Shown: piece after piece, positions 30,064-39,707 of the stretch
Layout: each line of letters begins with the position of its first letter
Position numbering within the stretch: position 1 is the first letter of the stretch
NCBI RefSeq assembly: GCF_009663145.1
Contig: NZ_VKHR01000011.1
Location: 1 to 64,000, forward strand
Direction: 5' to 3'
DNA: 64,000 bases
Source: Shewanella sp. TC10
GTDB lineage: Bacteria > Pseudomonadota > Gammaproteobacteria > Enterobacterales > Shewanellaceae
Translations under genes and position numbers: made by a program
Notes under the pieces: generated by a model
What the model was told of the DNA's origin: nothing
The model's input: only the letters and a program-made list of their open reading frames with translations
Databases searched by the model: none

Positions 30064-31176
30064 TTAACCGAATTTGATTGCATCAAGCGAATCAGCAACC
30101 AAACTACCTCGCCAGCCAGTCAATAATAACGGCGTTTGAGTTTGCTTTTTATGGTGCAGCCATAATAAAAATTCATGTATCAATCTTTTTGATCCAATGA
30201 ACTCAATTGCGACGTCTTTTTCTTCTGCTATGGCCGCCAAAATGACTTTCACTTCTTTAAATGATGCTTTATAGCCATTCTTAAGTGCAATAACATCAAC
30301 AGCTTCAGGTAGATTCTCTAAATCAGCTGTTTGTAATACCTTAATCAATTCTTTGCCATGAAAACGTTTCTCATGATCAGTTAAATCATTTAGCTGATTT
30401 AACTCAGTAACGGTTTTGGGCTGTTTCTTGGCTAAAGCAATCATCGCATGGTCTTTAATGATAAAACCCAGTGCCGAATCTTTTTTAAGCGCCTTTTGCA
30501 AACGCCATGTTGCTAATACTTTTAAATAGGCAAGTTGCTTAGGAAACAGCTGAAAAGCATTCTTTACTTTAAGATAAGCAAGCTCTTCATTAGGCGGTGT
30601 TAGACGCCCTTCTGTCATTCGCACACCTTCTTCAAGTAACCATTCCATTCGGTTAGCTTCTGTCACTTTAGCTAACAACTCTGGGTAAAGTTTATAAAGG
30701 TAATAAACATCGTTGGCAGCATATTGAAGCTGGGCGTCAGTTAATGGCCTTTTCATCCAATCAGTGCGAGATTCACCTTTATCAATTTCGATATCTAAGA
30801 ACATCTGGACTAATTTTGCATAGCCAACACCGTGACCCAATCCGCATAAACTTGCGGCAATTTGGCTGTCAAAAAGAGGAGTTGGTTGGCAATTTCCGTA
30901 ACGGGCAAAAACTTCTAAATCTTCACTACAAGAATGCACTAACTTGGTAATCTTAGGATCAGATAGCAGCTGCCAAAAACTACTCAAGTCTGGTAATGCA
31001 ACAGGATCAATTAAGGCCAGCGTTTTACCATCATAAGCTTGAATTAAACCTAATTTAGCATAGTAAGTTCTTGTTCTAACAAACTCAGTATCTAATACCA
31101 GTAAATTACTTTGCTGGTATTGGGCGACTAATTGCTCAAGACTTGCTTGGTCGCTAATGTATTCAAACGATAACAA
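30064..31176 (-). CDS. rnd: ribonuclease D
   Basis: 3'-to-5' exoribonuclease trimming tRNA and other stable RNA 3' ends. DEDD-type domain: LDTEFVRTRTYY (first Asp and Glu), VHSCSEDLEVF, and YAANDVYYLYKLYPEL (YxxxD); a C-terminal HRDC domain follows. I place the start at TTG 31176, four bases after GGAGAG, giving 370 residues in line with the family. An upstream TTG (31227) would add 17 residues with no counterpart. It is 80 bases after fadD on the same strand, matching the fadD-rnd order in E. coli. Confidence 0.92.
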   Translation of the reverse strand: MLSFEYISDQASLEQLVAQYQQSNLLVLDTEFVRTRTYYAKLGLIQAYDGKTLALIDPVALPDLSSFWQLLSDPKITKLVHSCSEDLEVFARYGNCQPTPLFDSQIAASLCGLGHGVGYAKLVQMFLDIEIDKGESRTDWMKRPLTDAQLQYAANDVYYLYKLYPELLAKVTEANRMEWLLEEGVRMTEGRLTPPNEELAYLKVKNAFQLFPKQLAYLKVLATWRLQKALKKDSALGFIIKDHAMIALAKKQPKTVTELNQLNDLTDHEKRFHGKELIKVLQTADLENLPEAVDVIALKNGYKASFKEVKVILAAIAEEKDVAIEFIGSKRLIHEFLLWLHHKKQTQTPLLLTGWRGSLVADSLDAIKFG

Positions 31177-31255
31177 AATTCTCTCCAGTTTTGACTTTGC
31201 GCCAATGTAAGGGGGAATGACATGCAATAAAAAGCCGGCTATTGCCGGCTCTACT

Positions 31256-32929
31256 TTACGCTGATTTAACTTCGTCTCGAAGTTCTCGTCGTAAAATCTT
31301 ACCTACATTGGATTTTGGTAACTCATCTCTGAATTCTACCAGCTTTGGTACCTTATATCCTGTTAAATGATGACGGCAATGCTTAATAATATCGCCTTCA
31401 GTTAATCCGTTATCTTTAGCAACAACAAATATTTTAACTAACTCACCACTAGCATCGTTAGGTACACCTACTGCAGCTACTTCAATAACCTTAGGGTGCA
31501 GTGCAACCACATCTTCTACTTCATTCGGGAAAACATTAAAACCAGAGACTAAGATCATGTCTTTTTTACGGTCAACAATGAAGAAAAAGCCTTTTTCATC
31601 CATATAACCAATGTCACCCGTGGCTAACCAACCATCTTTATCTATCACCTTGGCGGTTTCTTCAGGGCGTTGCCAGTAACCTTTCATCACTTGAGGACCT
31701 TTAGCGAATAGCTCGCCAGTTTCACCTTGTGCTAAAACATTACCTTCATCGTCACGGATTTGTATGTCTGTCGAAGGAGCAGGAAAACCAATAGAACCAT
31801 TGTAACCATCAAGATTATATGGACAACACGTTACCAAAGGTGATGCTTCGGTTAATCCATAACCTTCAAGTAAACGCGTCTCGGTAATAGTTTGCCACTT
31901 ATCTGCTACGGCCTTTTGAACAGCCATACCACCACCGATAGATAGTTTTAGGCGACTAAAATCTAAACTCTTAAAATCTTCATCATTCACTAATGCATTG
32001 AACAAAGTGTTAACCCCAGTTAATGCTGTAAATGGATACTTTTTAAGTTCACCCACAAAGGCAGGTAAATCACGAGGATTGGTAATTAATAAGTTTTTAC
32101 TGCCCTTATGAAGAAACAATAAGCAGTTAACTGTTAGCGCAAAAATATGGTAAAGCGGTAGTGCCGTCACGACAAACTCTGAGCCGTCTTTAAGCGCTGG
32201 AGAATAGGCGCCATTTGCCTGTAAAACGTTACTTAACACATTACCATGTGTCAGCATTGCACCTTTTGACACACCTGTAGTACCACCTGTGTATTGCAAA
32301 AATGATAAATCTTCAGAGGTGATTTCTGGCTTGATGTACTGCAGTCGACGGCCTTTTGTCAGTGACTGTCTGAAAGAAAGTGCATGGGGTAAATCGTATT
32401 TAGGCACCATCTTTTTAATATACTTAACGATGAAGTTTACTAAAGTCCGCTTCGGTGCACTTAACTGATCACCAAGACCTGTAATGATCACTGATTCAAC
32501 TGGCGTTTCAGCAACAACTTCTTCTAAAGTACGAGCAAAATTAGAAACGACCACAATGGCTTTAGCACCTGAGTCGACTAATTGATGTTTCAATTCTCTA
32601 GGGGTATAAAGTGGGTTTACGTTAACCACAACCATACCGGCTCGTAACACACCAAACAAAGCAATTGGGTATTGCAATAGGTTTGGCATCATTAAGGCAA
32701 CACGGTCACCTTTTTCAAGCTTCAATTCATTTTGTAAATAGGCTGCAAATGCACGACTTCTTTCTTCTAACTTACGATAAGTTAATGTCGCCCCCATATT
32801 AATAAACGCAGGTTGGTCAGCATATTTTGATACTGCAGATTCAAACATATCGACTAGAGAAGTAAATTGGTTAGTATCAATTTCTGCCGGTACGTGTTCT
32901 GGTAAGTTATTTATCCAAGGCTGGTCCAC
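31256..32929 (-). CDS. fadD: long-chain fatty acid-CoA ligase FadD
   Basis: 557-residue AMP-forming acyl-CoA synthetase that activates imported fatty acids for beta-oxidation. ATP/AMP signature [17 protein letters not shown]; second signature [12 protein letters not shown]-terminal [25 protein letters not shown] block with the adenylation lysine toward the end ([10 protein letters not shown]). The start is GTG at 32929 after GGAGAAAATT. Control by FadR is expected from the family; a candidate site is not clear in the 230 bases upstream. Confidence 0.96.
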   Translation of the reverse strand: MDQPWINNLPEHVPAEIDTNQFTSLVDMFESAVSKYADQPAFINMGATLTYRKLEERSRAFAAYLQNELKLEKGDRVALMMPNLLQYPIALFGVLRAGMVVVNVNPLYTPRELKHQLVDSGAKAIVVVSNFARTLEEVVAETPVESVIITGLGDQLSAPKRTLVNFIVKYIKKMVPKYDLPHALSFRQSLTKGRRLQYIKPEITSEDLSFLQYTGGTTGVSKGAMLTHGNVLSNVLQANGAYSPALKDGSEFVVTALPLYHIFALTVNCLLFLHKGSKNLLITNPRDLPAFVGELKKYPFTALTGVNTLFNALVNDEDFKSLDFSRLKLSIGGGMAVQKAVADKWQTITETRLLEGYGLTEASPLVTCCPYNLDGYNGSIGFPAPSTDIQIRDDEGNVLAQGETGELFAKGPQVMKGYWQRPEETAKVIDKDGWLATGDIGYMDEKGFFFIVDRKKDMILVSGFNVFPNEVEDVVALHPKVIEVAAVGVPNDASGELVKIFVVAKDNGLTEGDIIKHCRHHLTGYKVPKLVEFRDELPKSNVGKILRRELRDEVKSA

Positions 32930-33162
32930 AATTTTCTCCTATTTATCCTGACACTCACCATGAAGCAACGACTTCAATAATCAATGTGTCAAAGAACACT
33001 GCATATAAAGCTAGCGTAAATTTTTATTGTTATTACTAGCTACAGTAAAAACGTTATTGTTAATTATTATTTTCAATCATACAAAATCATACGACCGTTT
33101 AAATTCGAACCATAATCACATAAATGAAAAAAAAATCCTAGTGATTTTAATCTACAAAAGGC

Positions 33163-34116
33163 TTAATTTAGAATAAATGTTCTAATCATGTTAGCAACTT
33201 GGTCTGCGCTTCCCATGTGTAAATGGTGATCACCCTCTATTTGCACATCGATTAAATCGTTAAACCATAGTTTTGCTTGGGGTAAAGCTAATTTTAACTG
33301 TTTAAAGCCCTGTTCGGCTAATATTAATAAACAAGGGGTGTCACTGACGCTCATTAAAACATCAACCTGTTCAAAGGTTAGTCTATAAGGTGAATCCAGT
33401 TTTAAACGAGGATCACTTTTCCAACAATATTGCTGATTTTTAATTTCAAGATTGCGCTGAATAATTAACTCACACCAATGCTTATCCATTCCGGTCAGCT
33501 GATGGCGAGCATTAACCGCTCTTTCAAGGGTGAATTCTCGGCTCGTATCAGGTTTAAGTTCGCTTGCCGATCCCGTTTCAAACTGAGGTGCATCAGATAG
33601 TTTTTTGTGATTTGTTTGATTAAAACGATGATGCTGCTTAAAACTGCGCGCTAATCGTTCTTTAGAGTGGCTTGCTGACTCAAATAATGGTGATAGTGCT
33701 TCAATAAGCACTAACTGAGTCACTTTATGTGGAAATGCGGCGTTATATGCCGCTGCGACAATACCGCCTAATGAATGGCCAATAATACTCACAGGTTGAG
33801 TTTTAGTTAGCTCAGTCATCAATTCGTCTAAATCATACAGATAGTCTATCCAGTGCAGTGGATAGTGACCAGGTCTATGTTGAGACAAACCATGCCCTGG
33901 CCAATCAATCGCTATAAGCTGAAACTCATTAAGTAATCCCAGTTGTTCAATAGACTGTGCAAGAGGAATAAAACTATCGGCGTTATCTAACCAGCCGTGA
34001 AGTGCTAATAATATAGGTTTGTCTGTATTACCGTAGCGTTTAGCTGCTAAACGAATATGAGCCAATTGAAAATCGACATCCTCATACTGCAGCGATTTTA
34101 CAATTGACTCATTCAT
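33163..34116 (-). CDS. alpha/beta hydrolase
   Basis: 317 residues with an intact alpha/beta hydrolase core: oxyanion LHGWLDNADSF, nucleophile elbow IGHSLGGIVAAAY, and catalytic His in EGDHHLHMG. Esterase or lipase-like; substrate unknown. It sits between fadD and an exported methyltransferase on the same strand. The contrast with the degenerate paralogue-fold gene at 1.2 kb is notable. Confidence 0.87.
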   Translation of the reverse strand: MNESIVKSLQYEDVDFQLAHIRLAAKRYGNTDKPILLALHGWLDNADSFIPLAQSIEQLGLLNEFQLIAIDWPGHGLSQHRPGHYPLHWIDYLYDLDELMTELTKTQPVSIIGHSLGGIVAAAYNAAFPHKVTQLVLIEALSPLFESASHSKERLARSFKQHHRFNQTNHKKLSDAPQFETGSASELKPDTSREFTLERAVNARHQLTGMDKHWCELIIQRNLEIKNQQYCWKSDPRLKLDSPYRLTFEQVDVLMSVSDTPCLLILAEQGFKQLKLALPQAKLWFNDLIDVQIEGDHHLHMGSADQVANMIRTFILN

Positions 34117-34182
34117 TTCAGACTTCTTATCTTACTAAATTGAGATTCATACTTTAGTTAAACGATTACTTAAGCTAATAGA

Positions 34183-35058
34183 TTATTTAGCTTTTTTGAC
34201 AAATTTAAGTGTCATACGATCACTTTCACCGATATCTAGATACTTTTGCTTGTCTTGTTCTTCAAGCGCTAAACGTGGAGGCAAAGTCCACACGCCTTTC
34301 GCATAATCTTTAGTGTCTTTTGGATTGGCATTGATTTCAGATGCAGCAACCAAAGTGAAGCCCACTTTTTCAGCTAAGGCAATCATTTCAGCTTGATCCA
34401 TATAGCCGCTTTCAAAAGACATACCTGGATTTGCACGGTGTTCAACCACACCGAAAACACCGCCATCTTTAAGGACTTTATAAGACGATGCAAACGCATT
34501 TTCTAATTGTTTTTGACCAGCCCAGTTATGAAGGTTACGGAAAGTCAGTACATAGTCAGCACTATTTTCAATTCCTAAATCAACGGATGCAGGTGGCTGG
34601 AAAGTTACTGTTGAAGCATTACCTACCGCTTCTTTATTTTCACTTAACCAAGCTTCAAATTTCTTACCTGCTTTAGCATAGTATTGTGTACGCTTAGTAT
34701 CTTCTTTCGGGTTTGTCTCAAAAATCCCGCCAATGTATTGGCCTTTCTCTGCTAAATAAGGCGCTAAAATCTCTGTATACCAACCACCGCCTGGCCATAA
34801 TTCAATGACAGTATCGTCGGCCTGAATACCTAAAAAAGCCAGTGTTTCAGCAGGATTACGGTAGTTATCGCGAGCAGCGTTTTTTTCACTACGAAAATCA
34901 CTGGCAACGGCAGCTGCAAGTTGTGGGTTAATTTTGACTGCTTCAACTTTCTCGCTGCTTGCATGACCGAGATCATGTGCAATGACACTACTACTGACTG
35001 CGGTTAAACCTAGTGTGCTTAATCCCAGCGCAGTGGTTAATAATAACGTACGTTTCAT
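34183..35058 (-). CDS. exported class I SAM-dependent methyltransferase-like protein
   Basis: 291 residues. The start is ATG at 35058, preceded by GGGAGAAGACA. Residues 1-28 form a clear signal peptide (MKRTLLLTTALGLSTLGLT core, cleavage after VIA). The mature part has a methyltransferase motif I, VIELWPGGGWYTEIL at about 84-98, and later VDLGIENSADYVLTFRNLHNW and FGVVEHRANPGMSFESGYM. This matches a family of predicted periplasmic methyltransferases (COG4798-like). Because SAM is not expected in the periplasm, catalysis there is unproven. Confidence 0.82.
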   Translation of the reverse strand: MKRTLLLTTALGLSTLGLTAVSSSVIAHDLGHASSEKVEAVKINPQLAAAVASDFRSEKNAARDNYRNPAETLAFLGIQADDTVIELWPGGGWYTEILAPYLAEKGQYIGGIFETNPKEDTKRTQYYAKAGKKFEAWLSENKEAVGNASTVTFQPPASVDLGIENSADYVLTFRNLHNWAGQKQLENAFASSYKVLKDGGVFGVVEHRANPGMSFESGYMDQAEMIALAEKVGFTLVAASEINANPKDTKDYAKGVWTLPPRLALEEQDKQKYLDIGESDRMTLKFVKKAK

Positions 35059-35129
35059 TGTCTTCTCCCTGAAGAATTTATCTTTTAAAATCAGCAACTG
35101 ATACGGCAAAAATTGCTAAGTTGATCACT

Positions 35130-35816
35130 CTAAACTGTTTCTGGCTTTTTGTCGTCAACTCTTCGCCAGCACATCCATAACATAAAACAACTAAACACTA
35201 ACCACATAATGACCCAAAGCCAAGAAGGTAACCAAGTGAGCTGAGAAAGCTTAGCTGCATCACCTTGAGTAGATAGGCCAAATAAAACCGTTGGGCTTGT
35301 CATGGCGTTGAGCACGATCATAAGACCGAGCATACGCAATAAACTATTCAACCATGCACTATGGTCAAATTTGAGCGGCAGTAATAAAAACAAAGCAAGA
35401 GAAATGAGAATACCAATGGTGAGTATATCTCGCGCCCAAAACACTATAGATGCCACCACGGTTAAGCCTAATAAACCCAAAGTAAAACGTATACCTGAGC
35501 GCCATGTGGCTAATAAGAAAATGAGATATCCCCATAGGGCTGCGCCAAAATAACCACTAAAAGTAATTAACGGTGCAAAGCCACCTTGAGTGAAACATAA
35601 ACCTGCACCATTTGGGAATAATTGAATTTGAACCACTGTGCCCCCACTGATGATTGCAGCTATACCATGAGAGATCTCATGAAAATAACTTTCAAACCAT
35701 TTGAAGGGAATACTGATAAAAGGCAGTTTAGTGATAACGAATGCGACAATAAGTTCTAGAAAAAATAGCCCTTTAGAAGGGATAGCAGATAAGCTTTTCG
35801 GCTTAGGATCATGCAT
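35130..35816 (-). CDS. M50-like membrane metallopeptidase
   Basis: 228-residue polytopic membrane protein with H46-E-I-S-H50 in WFESYFHEISHGIAA inside a hydrophobic context, the zinc motif of the M50B-like family. Six or so hydrophobic segments follow. The start is ATG at 35816, which overlaps the stop of the upstream orphan gene by eight bases (TATATGCATGA), implying translational coupling; the longer reading from 35864 is overprinting. A second zinc-ligand motif (NxxPxPxxD in true site-2 proteases) is not evident, so protease activity is inferred only. Confidence 0.75.
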   Translation of the reverse strand: MHDPKPKSLSAIPSKGLFFLELIVAFVITKLPFISIPFKWFESYFHEISHGIAAIISGGTVVQIQLFPNGAGLCFTQGGFAPLITFSGYFGAALWGYLIFLLATWRSGIRFTLGLLGLTVVASIVFWARDILTIGILISLALFLLLPLKFDHSAWLNSLLRMLGLMIVLNAMTSPTVLFGLSTQGDAAKLSQLTWLPSWLWVIMWLVFSCFMLWMCWRRVDDKKPETV

Positions 35817-36270
35817 ATAAATCGATACCCACCATTTGTTGGATTTGCTCTCGCTGCGTTGCATGCTGATTAAGTAAATACTCTTTTATTGCCCCTGCAC
35901 TACCTTGAGAGTGATGCTGTTGTGGGTTGCTCGAGGTTTGATGATCATATTGCAATTTTGCATCGACAGCAGATTTAATCGCCGACTCATCAAAATAATA
36001 GATTGCTTGCTCATTATCAGAAACAAGTTGGCTATCATTTTGATTGAGGCTATTAACGGTAGCGCTAGTTTTTGATTGCGCTTTAATGGCTGACACATCA
36101 CTAACAGCATCGACTTGCGCTGATACGTTAGGCTTAATAGCCTGAGACGCCGAACCATTACTGATTGAGAAAGGGTTATAGGAAGACAATGGCTGAACGG
36201 CCGAATACATTCTTGATTGCATTCTTGATTGCATAGATGATTGCATTGTTGAGTGCATAGCTGATTGCAT
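35809..36270 (-). CDS. orphan protein with N-terminal four-residue repeats
   Basis: 153 residues, not recognised. The first 26 residues are a degenerate repeat of Met-Gln-Ser-Arg/Ser (MQSAMHSTMQSSMQSRMQSR), encoded by 12-base tandem units. The rest is rich in Ser, Gln and Ala, hydrophilic, probably disordered, with HSQGSAGAIKEYLLNQHATQ near the end. The start is ATG at 36270 after AGGAGGACAATTT, a near-ideal ribosome site, which supports real expression. The repeat contains further ATGs, so start position or length could vary. Overlaps the next gene by eight bases. Confidence 0.65.
   Translation of the reverse strand: MQSAMHSTMQSSMQSRMQSRMYSAVQPLSSYNPFSISNGSASQAIKPNVSAQVDAVSDVSAIKAQSKTSATVNSLNQNDSQLVSDNEQAIYYFDESAIKSAVDAKLQYDHQTSSNPQQHHSQGSAGAIKEYLLNQHATQREQIQQMVGIDLYA
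36193..36270 (-). repeat. 12-base tandem repeats encoding MQSR-like units
   Basis: About six imperfect 12-base units (core ATTGCATTCTTG on the plus strand) in the 5' end of the orphan gene; length is a multiple of three, so copy-number change keeps the frame. Confidence 0.8.
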
Positions 36271-36333
36271 AAATTGTCCTCCTTTTGTTAATTAACTCAC
36301 GTGCACAGATTAAAAATGTGATGATAACCTAGA

Positions 36334-37041
36334 TTATTCTCTGCCAGGAAGCTTTTTCCAAGTCACAGTATCCCGAAGGTAAACAGGTGCTAAATCATCA
36401 ACTGGGGTAGATAAACCTTGCTCAAAACCAACCTTAGCTAGCTTCAGCATAGCAGCAGCATCAGGGAGTTTAATATCAGTCATTTTAATTGTAGCAACTT
36501 CAGCTAACAAATCTGGGTAAGCATCAAAGCCGGTACCGCACAACATAATATCTTGGGTGGTATCTAACGCCAGTTCCACTTTATCTGGGTGGGTAACATG
36601 CTCATCACCCACTAATGTGGCAATACCATCAACTGAAGTAAATTGTCCCCAGTAAATTTCATTCATTCTGGCATCAATCGCTACAAAAACCTGTTTTGCA
36701 TTCATTGAATCTATCGCCATTTGCGCCATTGCAGCCAGAGTCGATATGCCAATAACGGGAATATCATGGCCTAGAGCCAAACCTTGAGTCATGCTGGTAC
36801 AAATGCGAATTCCAGTAAAACTACCAGGTCCACGTCCGTATGCAATTAAGTTTACATTGGCAATGTTAATCTGCGCTTCTTTAAGAACCTCGTCGACCAT
36901 AGGCAGCAAACGCTGGCTATGCTCTCGCGGTGCATTGGCAGCGCGATTAAAAACCTGTTGCTGATGCGACAAAGCCGCTGAACAAGATTCTGTACAAGTA
37001 TCTAATGCAAGTATGGTTAAATCTGAATCAATTTGAGTCAT
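36334..37041 (-). CDS. tsaB: tRNA threonylcarbamoyladenosine biosynthesis protein TsaB
   Basis: 235-residue partner of TsaD/TsaE in t6A37 formation on ANN-decoding tRNAs. The ASKHA-type start LALDTCTESCSAAL and the block AYGRGPGSFTGIRI are diagnostic. It follows yoaA as in E. coli, but here a 283-base MITE-like repeat lies just 17 bases upstream of its start, between it and yoaA. Confidence 0.95.
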   Translation of the reverse strand: MTQIDSDLTILALDTCTESCSAALSHQQQVFNRAANAPREHSQRLLPMVDEVLKEAQINIANVNLIAYGRGPGSFTGIRICTSMTQGLALGHDIPVIGISTLAAMAQMAIDSMNAKQVFVAIDARMNEIYWGQFTSVDGIATLVGDEHVTHPDKVELALDTTQDIMLCGTGFDAYPDLLAEVATIKMTDIKLPDAAAMLKLAKVGFEQGLSTPVDDLAPVYLRDTVTWKKLPGRE

Positions 37042-37057
37042 GTAAGCCTTGTTAACC

Positions 37058-37340
37058 CTAGGGCCTGTTGAACTTTGTTGGTTAAATTTTGTTCGAAGTA
37101 AAAGCGTTTTAATCGAGGCGGATGACTTGATGCCTAGTCATCTAAGCACCTTTCACTTACAAAGATGCATCCAACAAAGAGTAAAACGCTTTTAGTCGAA
37201 CCCTTTGGGCAGCGTTTGTTGAACATTTTTACTGCGTTATCGACTTTTTATGTAGAATAACTACACCGCAAAGTCTCTGCCTTGTATAAATGGCCAACAA
37301 TTCGCTGCAAAAACAACCTTGAAAGTTCAACAGGCCCTAG
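37058..37340 (+). mobile_element. MITE-like repeat element, copy 1
   Basis: A 283-base noncoding element, repeated at 56913-57195 in the same orientation with about 20 substitutions and no indel by hand alignment. Terminal inverted repeats CTAGGGCCTGTTGAACTTT (37058-37076) and AAAGTTCAACAGGCCCTAG (37322-37340) are perfect. Internal stems: AAAAGCGTTTT (37100-37110) with AAAACGCTTTT (37183-37193), extended by GTTCGA/TCGAAC; GCAGCG...(37209-) with ...CGCTGC (-37308); GATGAC/GTCATC (37121-37142). No ORF of note. Both ends are CTAG; no longer target duplication is visible. Sits between yoaA and tsaB. Confidence 0.82.
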
Positions 37341-37367
37341 ACTTTAAATAATGGCCAATATAATAAC

Positions 37368-39293
37368 TTATGGGATACTTTTTAAAAAGCTCAACGCAGT
37401 ATCTAAATCGCGAGTTCGGCTCATAGGCGGTAGTGAGTTAATAAAAGCTTCACCATATGGACGATTAACAATGCGGTTATCACATAGAATTAATACCCCG
37501 CGATCCTTCTCATCTCGGATCAGTCGACCTACTCCTTGCTTTAAACTGATAACTGCTTGAGGCAATGAAATAGTTTGAAAAGGATCTCTATCACTTCTTT
37601 CAGCATTAGCGGCGCGAGCCCGGTATAAGGTATCGTCAGGTGACACAAAAGGCAGTTTATCAATAATCACACAACTTAATAGTCGCCCTCTTACATCAAT
37701 ACCTTCCCAAAAACTGCTAGTACCAAGCAAAACACCATTACCCAGTTGCCTAAACTTATTTAATAAGCTTTGTTTGCTCGCCTGCCCTTGTACCAGCAAC
37801 GGATAGTTAACCTTGCGCTGAAGCGCAATAGCAACTTGTTGCAACATATGATGACTGGTAAATAATATAAACGTTCGACCTTGAGCAGCATTTATTGCTT
37901 GAGTACAAACATCAACCAGCTGATTGACATTGGCCGCTGACTGACCAGACTTTGCTAAATGTCTAGGTACGCAGAATAAAGCTTGGTTAGGATAATCAAA
38001 CGGACTATCTAGAATGAATTGTTTCGCTTTGCTTAGACCTAATTCGTCAGCAAAATGCTTGAGCTGGCGATTAACTTGCAACGTTGCGGACGTAAAAACC
38101 CATTGAGTTTGTTTATCAAATAACTGCTGGCATTGCTTAGCGATATTAATCGGAGCTATTCGCAGCATAGTAAAACGACCATTGGGTTCAACGCTGTAAG
38201 CTGCATTTTGATCATTACACTCAAAATAGCTTTGTAAATTGCCAACAAGATTAGCTAACTGTGTCACTACCGCATCTATTGACTCACTTCTGCCCACATG
38301 CTCAGAAGTCACAGTGACCATACTAGTCAGTTCTTTTAATAAGTCCCAAGATTGCGTTGCTAATTCTTTACTTGAAATAACTTGGCGCCAATCAGTAATT
38401 TCAGCTTCAAGCAATTCATTTTGCCATTGAGACAACTTAACTAGAATACGCTGACTTAGCTGCTCTAACTGGATACTGTCACGTAATTCAGTTCGATAGA
38501 TGTCGATAATTTGATTCAGTAATCGATCGATTTCTCTTGTAGCAATTTGCTGACCAAAGTAATTAATGCAAACGTCAGGTACTAAATGCGCTTCGTCAAA
38601 TACCACGACATCAGCTTCAGGCAGAAGCTCGGCAAAGCCGGTATCTTTTAATAAACGATCAGCGAAAAATAAATGATGATTCACCACCACAACTTTGGCA
38701 TCTTGCGCTTTAATTTTTGCTTTGCGGCTAAAACAGACATCATAGTGACTGCATCTTTTCCCTGTACAGCTCTCTTTAGTACTGGTTACGGTTGCTATGG
38801 TGGCTGAGTTTTCTGCAACAGAGGTTAAATTACCGATATCACCATCTTTTGTCATGCTAGCCCACTGATTTATCTTTATCAGCTCGTCGACTACTTGAGG
38901 GGACATTTGGCTAATTTGAAGAAGGTTTTTTTCAAGTCTGAGTTGGCATAAGTAATTACTGCGCCCTTTTAACAAGGCCGTTTTAGGCGCGACTGAAAAC
39001 ATTTTTAGTAATAACGGTAAATCTTTAAAAAATAATTGTTCTTGTAAGTTTTTACTACCGGTACTGATGATCACCTGTTTTCCGCTTAGTAAAGCTGGGA
39101 TCAAGTAAGCATAGGTTTTACCTACACCGGTACCCGCTTCAAGTATCACATTATGTTTTTCTTCAATTGCAGCACTCACCGCCATCGCCATATCAAACTG
39201 GCTTTGTCTAGGCCGATATTGATGAACACTTCTTGCAAGAGCACCCTGAGGAGAAAAAGCCAGCTCGACTTCTTTTTGTAATCTACTGCTCAC
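37368..39293 (-). CDS. yoaA: ATP-dependent DNA helicase YoaA (DinG/XPD-like)
   Basis: 641-residue superfamily 2 iron-sulfur helicase. Walker A EAGTGVGKT (52-60); iron-sulfur cysteines C116, C176, C181, C187 in SNYLCQL and CTGKRCSHYDVC; DEAH box 233-236 (FDEAHLVPD); later SFWEGIDVRG and QGVGRLIRD motifs. E. coli YoaA pairs with HolC in replication-fork repair; context before tsaB favours YoaA over DinG. Confidence 0.92.
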   Translation of the reverse strand: MSSRLQKEVELAFSPQGALARSVHQYRPRQSQFDMAMAVSAAIEEKHNVILEAGTGVGKTYAYLIPALLSGKQVIISTGSKNLQEQLFFKDLPLLLKMFSVAPKTALLKGRSNYLCQLRLEKNLLQISQMSPQVVDELIKINQWASMTKDGDIGNLTSVAENSATIATVTSTKESCTGKRCSHYDVCFSRKAKIKAQDAKVVVVNHHLFFADRLLKDTGFAELLPEADVVVFDEAHLVPDVCINYFGQQIATREIDRLLNQIIDIYRTELRDSIQLEQLSQRILVKLSQWQNELLEAEITDWRQVISSKELATQSWDLLKELTSMVTVTSEHVGRSESIDAVVTQLANLVGNLQSYFECNDQNAAYSVEPNGRFTMLRIAPINIAKQCQQLFDKQTQWVFTSATLQVNRQLKHFADELGLSKAKQFILDSPFDYPNQALFCVPRHLAKSGQSAANVNQLVDVCTQAINAAQGRTFILFTSHHMLQQVAIALQRKVNYPLLVQGQASKQSLLNKFRQLGNGVLLGTSSFWEGIDVRGRLLSCVIIDKLPFVSPDDTLYRARAANAERSDRDPFQTISLPQAVISLKQGVGRLIRDEKDRGVLILCDNRIVNRPYGEAFINSLPPMSRTRDLDTALSFLKSIP

Positions 39294-39659
39294 ATTGAAC
39301 TCTTAAAAAAAACGCTATTAATTGAATTCTCGTCATCACTCTTTTGGAATAACCCATCTAAAACATTCGTTAGACCATATTATCTATTTAATTAATATGC
39401 TTAACAACGAAAGAAAATTTCTCGCCTCCATTACCAGATTAAATCTAACCTTAAAAAGTCTGACCATTGATAAGTATTTTATACCAACTTGTATACACAA
39501 GCAGTGTAAAAATAACGCTAAAAATCATACGGATATAAGTTATATTTTTTATTTTGAAAAAAATTACAATTAGTCTTTATTCTGTATTGCAAACAAATTT
39601 AAAAGGGGTTAGATTGTTTGTAATGAAATTACACAAGCTAATTTAATAGAGAATTTATT
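39294..39659 (+). promoter_or_regulatory. yoaA-his intergenic region with candidate his promoter
   Basis: 366 AT-rich bases. TTGCAA at 39587-39592 and TAGATT at 39610-39615, 17 bases apart, would start transcription near 39622, some 40 bases before the leader peptide. An 83-codon open frame here (39322-39573) has biased AT-rich composition and no ribosome site; I do not call it. Confidence 0.4.
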
Positions 39660-39707
39660 ATGTTCATCCGAATCGATACAAATCATCATCACCACCATTT
39701 GCGGTAG
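39660..39707 (+). CDS. hisL: his operon leader peptide
   Basis: ATG TTC ATC CGA... encodes MFIRIDTNHHHHHLR, 15 residues with five consecutive His codons, followed by a hairpin set and a terminator before hisG. Ribosome stalling on His codons when charged tRNA-His is scarce would relieve termination. Confidence 0.93.
   Translation: MFIRIDTNHHHHHLR

Noticed and set aside
32930-33162. Possible FadR site upstream of fadD (AAACGGTCGTATGATTTT-like on the minus strand)
   Set aside because: Only the GGTC core fits the E. coli consensus; too weak to call without a species-specific matrix.
39322-39573. 83-codon open frame between yoaA and the his leader
   Set aside because: AT-driven composition, no ribosome site, starts right at the yoaA promoter region and overlaps the likely his promoter area; no family resemblance.
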